Shown here: piece after piece, positions 1 through 11,300 of the stretch | Layout of the letters: the number at the start of each line of letters is the position of its first letter | Position numbering within the stretch: position 1 is the first letter of the stretch | Assembly (NCBI GenBank): GCA_034440635.1 | Contig: JAOTON010001028.1 | Location: forward strand, 496,001-560,000 | From: Lepas anatifera | Taxonomy: Eukaryota; Arthropoda; Thecostraca; Lepadidae | DNA length: 64,000 nucleotides | Direction of reading: 5' to 3' | Program-made: the position numbers and the translations under genes | Notes under the pieces: generated by a model | What the model saw: the letters and a program-made list of their open reading frames with translations, nothing else | Databases searched by the model: none | Told to the model about the DNA's origin: nothing

Positions 1-1155
1 ATTATTATATCATTCGATTCGGCTTGCTGCGAGGATTCATACGGTTCAAATTATTTTGCTCTATCTTAGCTTGTTCAGATGTAATGACCGAAAACCTTCA
101 TTTACATGTTATCCCTATGACGGCATGTTTTGACCTCTAGTCAGTGGCGGATCTAGCCGGTTGGTTTGGGAGGGGCAAGCCAGATTCGAAAAGGAGAAAA
201 AAGTCACATAGTGAAAAATCGCCCTACAATATGATTTTCCGGTAGAATTTTGGGTATTTAAGGCGAAAACAAAAAAACGTCACGGGCTGAAAATGGGCCC
301 AATATTTTTTTTTCCTATCCAAGGCCCCCATACATATTTCCACTGAACTTAGCTGGTTCTGTTGAAGTTGAGAGTTGAAGCACCAAAATCTTGCTTATAA
401 ACTAAAAAGGAGTCGGGGACCCTGAGACGCTCCGGCGCTCAATAGTTTACCGACGTAGGTCGGCTGGCAACTGAATGGTGAGAGGGTGACCTGAGCGGGG
501 CGGCCGTCCCTGTGCTTTGTGGGACGTTAAACTTTGGCGTCTAAATTAACCCTTCATTGTGGGAGTTGCTCGTTCGGGTGGTGGGGTCGGGGTCTCCGTG
601 ACAAGTCCCGTGATTACTTCAGTGAGACTCCAACTCCAACAGCCAAACGAGGAACAACTTGGACAGAATTTATTAAAAAAGGAGGTCGATCGGAAAAAAT
701 GGCGGAAAAAACGTCACGCAATGAAGAGCTACGCTACAATTTTACCTCTCGGGGTAGAACTTTGGGTATTTCAGGCGAAAAAAACAAAAAAAAAAACGTC
801 ACGGGGTGAAAAATATGGGCTTGAGATACAATATTTCCACTGAAATTCACTGGTTCTGTTTGAAGTTCAGAGTTGAAGCACCAAACTCCTGCTAATAAGC
901 TAAACAGGAGTCGGGAGAAAAAGGAGGTCAATTGCTTGGGGGGTGGGGCAAAAACATAGTTTTGCCCGAGCTTTTCCGTTTGGGGGCAAATGCCTTTTTG
1001 CCCCCTTGGATCCGCTACTGCCTCTAGTGACCTTAAATTTGACCTGACAAAAATTGTTCAAATATTTTCGATGGAGAAGTGGATGAGCTACCCAACGCCG
1101 TTTATCGTATTTCGCTACCTAGCGTGGTTTTTGAGATCTTAGGGGGTGGGTAATC
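1..1155 (+). mobile_element. TTAA element, family B, cut by window start and split by a hAT insertion
   Basis: Positions 1-141 and 1021-1155 together match the right-hand half of the family-B copy at 20092-20918, including the run ATCATTCGATTCGGCTTGCT and the end GAGATCTTAGGGGGTGGGTA. The TTAA end has decayed. The left half is outside the window. Confidence 0.7.
142..1020. mobile_element. hAT-type non-autonomous element with 8-bp target duplication
   Basis: Starts CAGTGGCGGATC and ends GATCCGCTACTG, an inverted pair. CCTCTAGT flanks both sides (134-141 and 1021-1028), an 8-bp target duplication as made by hAT transposases. It sits inside the family-B element. The interior holds two diverged copies of one segment (about 175-420 and 640-920), separated by a piece at about 421-545 that recurs at 16785-16925. 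No transposase is encoded. Confidence 0.8.
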
Positions 1156-1502
1156 ACAACCTTAAAGTGGTCGATGTTTTTTACTTATTTCAGGTGCAAA
1201 TACATCAAGAATATCTGCAAACAAGGTATTTTGCCACATATTGAGGGCTATAGGGCCATTGGTTGGGGGACAAATTTTGCAGGCCAGTCGTTTTGGGCAT
1301 TGCTCTGGAAAATAAACGCGAAGGAACATAAGTTCACATTTTGTGCATTATCATCAACTACGTCTAAAGGATGAGTTTTCTTGCTGTACATAACTGCTTT
1401 GTTTAAAGACATGACACATACATCAAGAAGAGGCACATATGTTCCGACCTGATACTCTGATGGACAAATAAGTACCAGTGTGTGTTTTGCGTTATACAGC
1501 AT

Positions 1503-1860
1503 TTGTAGATCAGGAAATTTTTTAAGGAAAATCGTTGGGGGGCATTTCTTGTGCTGGCCATTATAGTGTATTCAGGGGATCAAGACCCCATTTGGAGGCG
1601 AGAGGGGGATAATAAAACTTAGACGCGTTAGTGTTTCCAAATTTTGTGTTATTCCATATTCTAGAGATTATTGATGCTGGCCAGGGCACCACGTCTTTTC
1701 GGCAGAAAAAGGCAAAGCCGAGTTAGAAAAAGTTGCAAAAAGGGACACAACTCTATTTTCACTAAAACGGCCAAATAAATACCACAAAAGCCGGATTGGA
1801 GGCCAAAACGACCCCTAACGGTAGTAAAAACACAGAAAACGACTTATATCACTGTTTAAA
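1503..1860 (-). repeat. Dispersed repeat K (copy 1)
   Basis: Matches, in opposite orientation, the segment at about 47405-47850: shared pieces include the gggggcat..cttgtgctggccat..gatcaagacccc block, the ccatattctagagat block and the aaataaataccacaaaagcc block. This copy lacks the perfect hairpin seen in the other. Class unknown. Confidence 0.55.
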
Positions 1861-1916
1861 CTAATTTTTGGCAGTTTGATATTGACTTGGGCAATATTTT
1901 TTAGTACACTACCCAT

Positions 1917-2896
1917 TTAACCCTCAACCTGGTGGGGAACACCCTCCTTGATTTTCGTGGTAGGACGAAAGACGGCGGCGCGAAGCGCCCGTACGCTTAC
2001 TTGCCCTTGATCAATTCTGAAACTTTCCCCAAATTTTAAGATTCGGTCATCTCAGATCAGGTCATCAGTGCAGATCAAGTGACCTCACAGCCAAAAATGT
2101 TTAAGGTGGCATTAGTAAGAAAAGGGTGAATCTATCGAATTGAAACTTATACCACATAATAGGCCCACCACGTACTACGTAAATGATTCCGGGATTTTTC
2201 ATATCGATGACCTAAGGTCAGTTATGGATCATGACCTCTCCATTTGAAATGCATGGGGGAAACAGAAATTGGCCCTAAAATTTCTCTATTTCTGTAGATA
2301 CGACCTGAAGTACCTTCGTATTCTCAAATCATGGGATTCTAGGCCCTTTATATGTTCATGTTGCAAGTTTGGACTTGTGACCTCGGTCATTTGGGGCTGT
2401 TTAAGCAGGTTTTCAGACTTGGGCCAATAACTTCGCAGGAAATGGTGATAAAGTTTTGTTGTGATACTATTATGCTTGGATTATTATTGAAAATCGATTG
2501 ATATGCATATTGATTACACTAGGTTAGATGTCGACCTTGACCGGATCTTAGGTAAGCTCATTTTTTATGTTGGAACCTGGTATAGTTTTATACATCATTC
2601 GAATTGCCGTAACGAGAGGAAGCGAATGGTGCCTAAACAATGATTCTAACTCAAGTCTGTCAGACGCTAGAGCCAATAAATTTTTCTAATATGCCATCTT
2701 CTTTGACCTGTCATGACCCCAATATTAACCTGAGCCAAAAAGTGACCGATGTAGTTCCTTCATAAATTTGTATGGCCTATCCACCAGCTTCGCTTTTTTC
2801 GCTATCCCACATAAGAACCGAGTTCGAGGGAGAGGGTGTTTGAAACCCCCACCAGGACGAAGGTTGCTAGAGGCCCACCGGGGCGGGTTTTTGAGG
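1917..2896 (+). mobile_element. TTAA element, family I
   Basis: Begins TTAACCCTCAACCTGGTGGGG and ends near GGCCCACCGGGGCGGG. It matches the better-kept copy at 62459-63456 along its length (ggtcatcagtgcaggtcaagtgacctcac, the TATCGATAACCTAAGGTCA region and the final GAGTTCGAG..GGTGTTT). The right TTAA is lost. No open frame of note. Confidence 0.7.
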
Positions 2897-3055
2897 AAGC
2901 CAGGGGTGCCATTCCAACCCCGTGGCCATCAAGTGATTTTATCCATATAACGAGAAAATGTGTTACCATTATCAATTATCTCGGCCGAACCACTCTCCGC
3001 CAACATTTAATAATTTTCCTGTGTTTTTTCAACTGTGAATTCCATTCTCTTGAAC

Positions 3056-3110
3056 AGTGGCGGATCTAGGATTTTTGTAAGTGGGGAAAGGGCGGAGTCT
3101 CAGGGAGCGC
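3056..3110 (+). repeat. hAT-type end fragment
   Basis: The string CAGTGGCGGATCTAGGATTT is the left terminal sequence shared with the hAT-type elements elsewhere in the window. No matching right end was found, so it is taken as a fragment or a diverged element of unknown length. Confidence 0.4.
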
Positions 3111-3676
3111 ACTTTGCCTTCAACGTCCCTAAGGGCGCCTATAGTATCGTATCCTTCGCGGCCGGTTTTCGGAGGCCGTCATTTTTGTGGATCGTGTTTT
3201 TTAACAAAGTTCTGTCCTTTCCTCCCAACGTCATAAGTGTTTCTGTTATTCGTTGTTTTTTTGGCGTCAGAACATTTTATTCAAGAGCGGAAAAGCCAAA
3301 AGAAGCCATACTGATACGAGCGACAAACCAAAAATAGCTTGGGTGCCAGCTGCTAGAAAAAGGGTAAATAAAGCCAGATCTACAAAGCGTCAACCGAAAC
3401 ATTGCGGGTCAAACACGACAAAAAGACCACATTCGAGATATTTGGTCACAAAATGACAAACCTGTCAGCCCTGATGCTGCCGAATGTATTCCAAATGAAT
3501 AAACTATTTTCATTTTGTTCTTTATGAGTGTGGGAAGGTAAGCAAATTCCTAAAGAGTCGAATACATGCGGTTTATTGTCTAAATCGAAACAAATTTGTA
3601 TATACATACCTACTATGGTGGCTGTTGCTGTGAAAATCATTCAGGGAATTTAGTGCAAAAACCAGTAACTTTTTGG

Positions 3677-3756
3677 GACTTATTGACCTACCAACTGTCA
3701 GGATTATATGGCGTCAGTTACTTTCCTGTTGGAAGGGTTTCTCGGAGCCAGTACGA
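3677..3756 (-). mobile_element. SINE family 1, 3' fragment
   Basis: Reverse complement gives CCTTCCAACAGGAAAGTAAC, GACGCCATATAATCCTG and CAGTTGGTAGGTCAATAAG, the shared 3' domain of the SINE copies at 38165-38352 and 35455-35605. The tRNA-like head is absent. Confidence 0.65.
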
Positions 3757-5207
3757 TGATTCTGACGAAGGGTTATAATCCTCACGGTGGATTCTGACGA
3801 TGATTCTGACGAAGCCTAATATATAATCTTTTCCAATTTTCGATGTCAAGGAATCGATGAGAAAGGCCAAGAAACCACTTAACAACTTAACGGAAAAATT
3901 GATGCAACAATTTCATTATAAATTCCACGCATGCCACCATCACAATAATGCATAAATAAGCTAAGCACTTCACACAGCCAACCAGCAAGCAGTCCCATGC
4001 GCTTTGACTACACCGTGTCCCGCCTAATCCACGAACGAGCTCTCAGCGCTGACAACTGACAGCGTGTTAAATGCAAGCATCATCAAATCCCACGGTACTG
4101 GCTGGGGGGGGCGTGGGCTTCCGGTCGGATAGAACATGATGTTTGATTGGTTATAGGCTAGCTCCGGCGCTGTGTCTAGTTGATGCTGAGGTTGTGTTGC
4201 CGGGATTTCCCGTAACTATGCGCTTTGTTTCGTTTTTGCACGATTTTGACAGACATTGACAGACGACTTTCGTTTTTGACAGACACTGGTGAAAAAATTT
4301 TAACACAATTTTTGTGGATTTCCAATTTGGGATGACCAATTGAACAGCATTGCTATTATCGGGTGGTGTTCCGTCTTATTTTCCTTTGGTGCGTCTCCGT
4401 TTGTTCAACTTTAAGCCATTGTGGCTGTCTTATTTAGTCTTATTAGTTAAGTCGGGGAATGGTTTAAATTTAAGTCGTTTGGGGGAGGGCCATTTCGGCC
4501 GACTGGGGGCAAATAACCCCCCCAGTTAACATGTTAAAAAATGGCCTGGTGGAGATGAATATCAAAATGACACAAATGTTGAAATCAAACATAAGCAAAC
4601 CTAAAAAATGATTCAGACTACATCTGAGGCACTTAGCTTGAGGACCTTTAGGAATAATTAGTCTGGGCGTTTTGAATCACTTCGAAACGAACATAAAACT
4701 TTTGTCGCACTTTAATGCACATATCCCAACTATTTTCGCAGCTCCATGATTGTCCCCATATAATCCTATCACAAAAATACTAAAATTCCCATTTTTCCTG
4801 TCGGCGCGCACACTAAACTGGACTGCTTCCAGAAATCTGTTTTACAATGTGGAAAAATAATGAGAGCTTTACTCTCCTGCCATGACTGAAGTAGCCAGTC
4901 GTGCGCGACATCTGCCAGACGCAGCTCCAGGGCTTTGGTCACACATACTCCACAAGTCTCGCTTCACAAATATCTTCCCTAACGTTCTATCGTGAGCTTT
5001 TATTTTAGCTTTTTGTAGTTTTTATAAGTTTCTTATTTCACCCTGAGCTTTTATTTGAGGAATTTGTTGCTCTTTAGAAGATAATCCACAATGCGTTTAA
5101 GCGCAGGCTCGGTCAATGAACAACAAAATTTTTTTCAAACACAAACATGGTGCAGTTGGCAGAAAGGCCGACATCTTCCAGAGGTCCCACACAGCTACTC
5201 AACTTAC
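3757..5207. other. No recognised feature
   Basis: Downstream of the last transporter exon found. I searched the minus strand here for TM11/TM12 of the transporter and saw no match. The piece 3980-4110 is mildly GC-rich without a convincing frame. Confidence 0.5.
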
Positions 5208-5393
5208 CATGACCAGGGAAGGCGTGACGACCAGCCAGACCCACTTCCACCAGGCGTAGGGGAAGGGGTAGTGGCCTAGCATCACTTTGATGTCACCCAG
5301 GAAGCGATCCACGCCGTAGACGTAAGCCACCACCAGGATCTCGGTCATGCCCACGATAAGCGCAGAGTAGGTACCGGAGTAACTGTCCATCAG
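5208..5393 (-). CDS. SLC6-like transporter, exon 12 (TM10 and start of TM11)
   Basis: Acceptor CCGTCAG|CTG, donor GTCATG|GTAAGTTG; 186 nt, 62 codons, phase 0 to 0. The product reads [20 protein letters not shown], then [20 protein letters not shown] and [15 protein letters not shown]. The YGxxRFxxDI..MLG motif follows TM10 in the whole family. The strong donor shows that at least one more exon follows; none was recognised between 1 and 5207. Confidence 0.95.
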
Positions 5394-8300
5394 CTGACGG
5401 CGAGGTTGACTTTAGTTTCTGAATCCTGATCTCGGCTTTAGCTTTGCAGTTGGCCTCTGTTATTACTGTTGTTAGCACATCCTAAGCTTGTTTTTACCTT
5501 TTCTGTGCTGTGTATACTCTGTAAACCTGTTGTATTTGCAGTGAGTCCAAACTGTGTACAACTAGGGTAATCGTTTCGTGATACTCCGATCATTAGTACA
5601 GTGGTTTTCTCGCCTAACACAGCGAAACATCGTTTAAATACCCTATGTGCGCCCATCCACACCAATATGCCTTGCAATAAAAATTATCCTTACCTTTCCC
5701 GAAACCTCACATCAGGACATATCGTCGCTGCGTCGTGTGCGTCGCCTGATCCCTGGCTCGTTCTGTCCCACTCCGACCCCTGTCGCTATTCCTCGCTCGC
5801 CGCACTCGTCATTCGTCGTTCCCGTCAGCGCTCGAATTCGCCAGCCGTGCGCGCGTATGACCCCTAAAAGTCGCCGTACCACCCGTATTTAATATCCTTC
5901 ACCCCTGCTCCACCACTGCACCGGCGCCGGTCGACTTGGTAGACTTCAGATCGAACTCGCAGTCCCGCGTGCGTGCGCGTCCGTATGTAAGCACATAGGC
6001 TGCGAGTCCTCTGACAACGGGCGTCTTGCGCCGAACAAGTCACCGCAGCCCCATATATGTAGCTTCGTACCATCTGGCATGAATAACCCACGTTGACCCT
6101 GGCGGGTTCTGAACCGCCCCCCACTCTCCACTCATCGTTCCTGAACACCGGCGCCATTCTCCGCGGATTCTTCTATCTGCATATCTGTTGTTTTCCATTT
6201 CTTGTAGCTTGTATTGTATTTTGGTCTTCGTATGAATGAATGAATACATCTTACGGTTCTACTTCAGTAGTAAACATTTTAAGGGGATTTAAGGGGAGTC
6301 ATATCCGGGCACGTGCATACAATAATGCTTAAAGTTACTGATTTTATCTATGCTAAACTATGCTTAATTCCTATGTCCTGAGTGAAATGTGTCATTTAAT
6401 CCAACATACGCGTAGAAACAGGTAGCGATGGTTGGGGTGCTTACACAGTCCTCTGAATCGCAGCATATTTTTCAAAGTGAAAATCTAAGAGAATAGGCTA
6501 TCACCATTGAAAAGAAAAGCCTGAAGCTTAACTCGTGGCCCACCGGGGTCCGGCGACACCTTCGCCCCACCTGCGGTACCCGGCGGGGGCAATCGGTGCC
6601 CTCTAACTCTGAAAATGTGGGGGTTAGCGTAATCTGTGAAGTACGTTGTAAGCTCGTGTGAATTCAGTATGGATTTGTTTCATGTTTAAACGCTCAGGTC
6701 AATTGTTTGAGCTCCAGAGGTCAAGATGGGTCACGATAGACTATTTCCACTAAAATATGCAATGCCTAAGAAACCTGGGCATGGCTCTAATGCCATTAGA
6801 ACTATCGAGGTCCGGTAAAGTACATTTGATAGGAAATTCTAGTGCTTTCTCAGCTATGTGGGACATAATGACCTCCCGCCAGTGGTTAAACCTCCAGAGG
6901 GCACCTCTTGACCTAACATGGCCTGAGGTCACGGAAGGTCGAAAGTGGTCTTGCCGTGTAAAGATAAAAACCAGTGCGAGACATACACATGACATTTATT
7001 CAGTGCTCTGTTTGATTAGATGAGGTTTCAAAATTTTTTCTCCTGGTGACCTGTGATGACCTGGTACGCCAGGTCAAATATCACCCCTGGAATCCGTGAG
7101 GGTGGCTGTTTTTTGAAACTGGTCCTTGTCTTGTTGGTGTGTTGATTCGCGCTTTTGCCTTTCTTGGGGGGTTCGTGCCTGCCTGGTCCCGAACTGAAAA
7201 TCATGGATGTACATACGCTGTTGCCCTGGGGGGCCATGTGTGAAGTCTATTGTCGGCCTTAAATGTGCTTGGTGGCTCAACTTGGGTGAGGTGACTTGTT
7301 TGCCTACTTGGTTGACCTAGGTGGCTCGTGGTAATTTTAGGGATGGTGGAAATGATGGTGGGGGCGCCCCTACGCGGTGCTGGCTGGTTTTTGCTTTTGA
7401 ACCTTGGGGCTCTCCCGGTGGTTATCCCCCGTTTACATCCACACCCCAGTGGGACTGCAGGGCTGGCACCGGTGCTCTGGCGCGGGTAGCTCGGCGGCGT
7501 TTTGCTCACCGTGAGTACGTAGAGGCCGCCTCTGGTGCACATGGGGAGACCGCACAGAAACATGACCGTGCAGCAGCCAAGCAGGACCCACCTGTCAGGC
7601 ACGCAGCTCAGAACTCGCATCGGAATATTATCACTCAAAATTAAAGTAAACAGGCCCACTACACAATGTATCCATCCCGCTCATTAGATATATTCGGATC
7701 ACCAGAGTGCTCTGCCGGCCCAGCTCTGTCCCCATCACTAACGTGTGGTTCTTCCGCAGCAGTCGGGGGTGCAGATCCGTCACCGTGCTGACGATTGTCT
7801 CCAGGATGGTGAACTGGGTACCCAGACCCAGCGTCAGCAGCATGAAGAAGAAGAGGACAGACCACACAGGCGAGACGGGCAACCTGACCACCGCCTCCGG
7901 GTAGGCGATAAACGCCAGGCCCGGACCTGAGGGAGGGGAGGGACGCTGCACGCGCTGCTGCCCACGCTGACCGGTCCAAATTACGGTGGTGAGCTTTCTC
8001 CGAGAAATGCTGCTATCCAGGGGCGAAGCTATTGCTAGTTTTGAATGGCGTAAATATTTGTAGGGCAAAGTTTGTAAAACATTTAGGAGTTCTCGAATAT
8101 GAAAACTCATGCCTTTTAGCCCCCCTGGATCCGCCACTGGTAGGTACTCAGGTTATTTTGATTGTCCTTGCTTCATTTCGTGGATAATCCCTCCAAATGA
8201 AGAAAAACCTAGAGTAAGGCTTGCTGTTTTCGTAACTAAGTGCAAGCTGTGTTTGGTCAGTACTGACCTTGGGCAGCGACGTCCTCAACTTTGACACCGA

Positions 8301-11300
8301 GCTCGTGCGCCATGAAGCCGAGGATACCGAAGATGACGAACCCGGCGAAGAAACTGGTGAAACAGTTTCCGCAGGATACGAATATAGCGTCCCTGTTAAG
8401 GAGTAACGATCAGATTTAAATCCGTAATTATGTGCTAGACACGGCAGCGATGAATACAGAAGTTCTGAACACTCACATGCTCTGTAAACGAATGTTTTTC
8501 CTACGGGAGCTTTTCAATTTCATCGGCATTGATAACTGTTTTACTGTTTTACTAGCGCCACATATTTGCCTGTACGTCGAATCGTTGTCATCCAGGCGCT
8601 TAAAAGGAATATGGCACCTTGGTCGAATCCTAGAATTTAGTGTAATTAGGCGTACTTTTAGCCGAAAATAATGAAACCACTCATTATTTCTCTGAAAAAT
8701 GTACAGTAAGCTCAATATCTTGATTTTTAAAATACTCCTCTAGGAAATGAAATAAATATCTGCCTGTGAATGATGTTATGATCTGGTAGCCACTACAATA
8801 CTACGAAACGCTCCAAGGGCTTTGATTGGCTGATACTCATCGTGACATCAGCATATGTCGTCACACCAGCAGCTAACAACAATGGCCGCCTTGCGAGAGG
8901 TACATGAGAGTTAAATTTTGGGTAGGTTTTAGCTTTTTCTCTACGGAAATATCGAGTTCCAAGACAAATGATATATAGAGTACCGTGTCTTCCGACTTGC
9001 TTTACAACTTGGCTATCTCAGTTGAAATAACGTTATAAAGGTGTCACATTCCCTAAGCTTTAATGGGCATACCTAAGTGATAGGAATTGGCAGCGAGTTA
9101 AGCATAATGTACGAACCAATCTCGGTGAGCTTATAAAGACCAGCCTTTGGCCAACCAGCATAAAGAATGTCATCTGATTTTGGGTCAGCCGGCGTTGGGA
9201 AATAACTGCGGTATGACACTATTTTGTGCGTTGAGGGACGAGTTAGGAGTTCGTGCAGGCCCAATGTTCGCCCAATGAAAGCCTCCAGGTTTGGCACAAG
9301 CCCGCAGTTCCGAGTTGGAGCCTTTCACCCGGAGACAGTGACTTATGGCCCTAAAACTAGTTGGCATGATGCGAGAAGCTTAGCGACTGAGGGCCTTACA
9401 GTGAAAGTGCAGTTTGGCAGATGGTCGGAAAGTAGCAGCGTGAAGATAAAATATATTCGGAATTGTTTAAACCTCCAGCTTGCCATTTTGCTCCAGGAAA
9501 GGAAACAAAAACAATTTTCATCCCACAGCAATCGAGTTTCCAGCATCCTAAGCTCCTCTCAAAACATAAACTGAAGAAGATTTGTCACAAGGAGTGGTCC
9601 ATTTCGAGCCCCTACAGCACACCTCCACCGGTGGGGGCTGGTACGCTTGCTACAGTTTTCCTTTGACCTGGGTTTTGCCTGACACCGGCTCTCACCGAAG
9701 GTGGTTGTTGTGGAACTTGTTGTAAGAGGCCAGGGTGATGAGTCCTCCCCAGCAAGGACCCAACGAGAAGAAGATCTGCACGGCCGCATCCGCCCACACC
9801 TGCGGTGGCAGCAGATACGTCAACTGGTGTTATGTTCGGGAGTAAACATTATGCCGTGTGCGTTGGTTTTAAAAACGGGGGCGAAGGACACGTGTGGTGA
9901 ACGGGGGAAGCATCCCCAAAATAGCGGCACGCGGACGACTATCTTAATTCTTCCTTCGCTTGTCGGTGAGCTGGCTTGATAGCACCCAGCCCGCTTAGCA
10001 TCATCTTCCACTCCCCTCTCCCGACCCGGCCGTCGCCCGATCGGAGCCTGCTAATGCCCACCCCCTCCCCCCCTAATAAAATATATGTGGGACCGCTCAT
10101 GGTTATATGAGTAGATAATGAGTAAATGTGAGACCAATTTCAACTTCCTCCACAGCAATAGGTACCTAGAAATGGTCACAGCAAGAACACTGGCCTTGGC
10201 CTCACTTTGGCACTGGCCAGTTTCTCCCAGCGGGGCGTCAGGTAGAAGCGGATGCCGTCCATGTAGCCGTCCAGCGTGACGGACCGCACCAGTAGACACA
10301 CCAGAATCAGGTACGGAAACGTGGCCGTGAAGTACACCGCCTGCCGGGCACGGCACTCCTCAGAGGGTGGTGGCACTGGTTTTGGTGTTCTGGAGATTAT
10401 GGCTGCCACGGCGGTGGGAGATGGGTCAGGGGCGTTTAACATGTGCATTGACGAGGGCGGGTACCCGCCCCCTCGGGTTATTTGTAGAGAGAATAAAAAT
10501 GACGGCGTGTAGCGCCACCGTATTTGGGATACTTTTTTCTGTTTCTGATCATGTTTACAACTTCTTTCAAAATTTTAAGGCTAGGTCATCTCCGGTGAAA
10601 TCACCAGTGTAGGTCAAGTGACCTCACCTAAAAATAAGTTTAAGATAGCATAAGCCAAAACAGGGTGAACCTGTTCAATTTAAACTAATATCACATAATA
10701 AGCCCACCGAGTTCTACAAAAAAGATTACGGTATTTTCGATATAGATGGCCCAAGGTCCGATACGAGCTATGACCTCTCCATTGGAAATAAAAGGGGAAA
10801 ATGACGTAAACTAAAAAGCTTAGTAATGGACGGCGATAGAGCGTTTATTTTAATGGCATTAGATTTACCTCATCCTTTCAGTTCTAATGATATTAATTTT
10901 TACCTAATCTGACCTTGATATGAACTCAGGTCAGGTAAAATTCTATATTTGACTTGATTTGACCTAGCAATGTCATATTATATATCAGTCGAATTGGCTT
11001 GCTCCGAAAATTCCAATGGTCTAAATTGTTTGGCTCTATCTGGAATAGCTCAGATGTAATGACTGAAAGCCTTCATTTACATGTTATCCCTATGGTGATA
11101 TGCCTTGACCTCTGGTGACCTTAAATGTGACATGACAAAAAATGGTACAATTTTTATGTATACATTTGTATTGGCTACCCAAAACCGTTTACTGTTTTTT
11201 CGCTATCTAGCGTGGTTCTCGAGATCTTTGGAGGGCAAGTACCTACCCGCCCCCCTCCACCCGTCAAAGTGAAGGTGGCTCAGATCCCCGTCAATGCACG

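Noticed and set aside
1..5207. A terminal exon of the transporter (TM11-TM12)
   Set aside because: Minus-strand frames here were read for the family pattern of TM12 and the tail; none fits, so the exon is presumed to lie outside the window.
7201..7659. A 152-codon minus-strand frame
   Set aside because: Only its part at 7510-7591 is coding (TM9 exon); both sides run past clear splice sites into intron sequence.
7631..8137. A 168-codon minus-strand frame
   Set aside because: Contains the TM8 exon at 7743-7926 but extends beyond its acceptor and donor; the extra residues are intronic.
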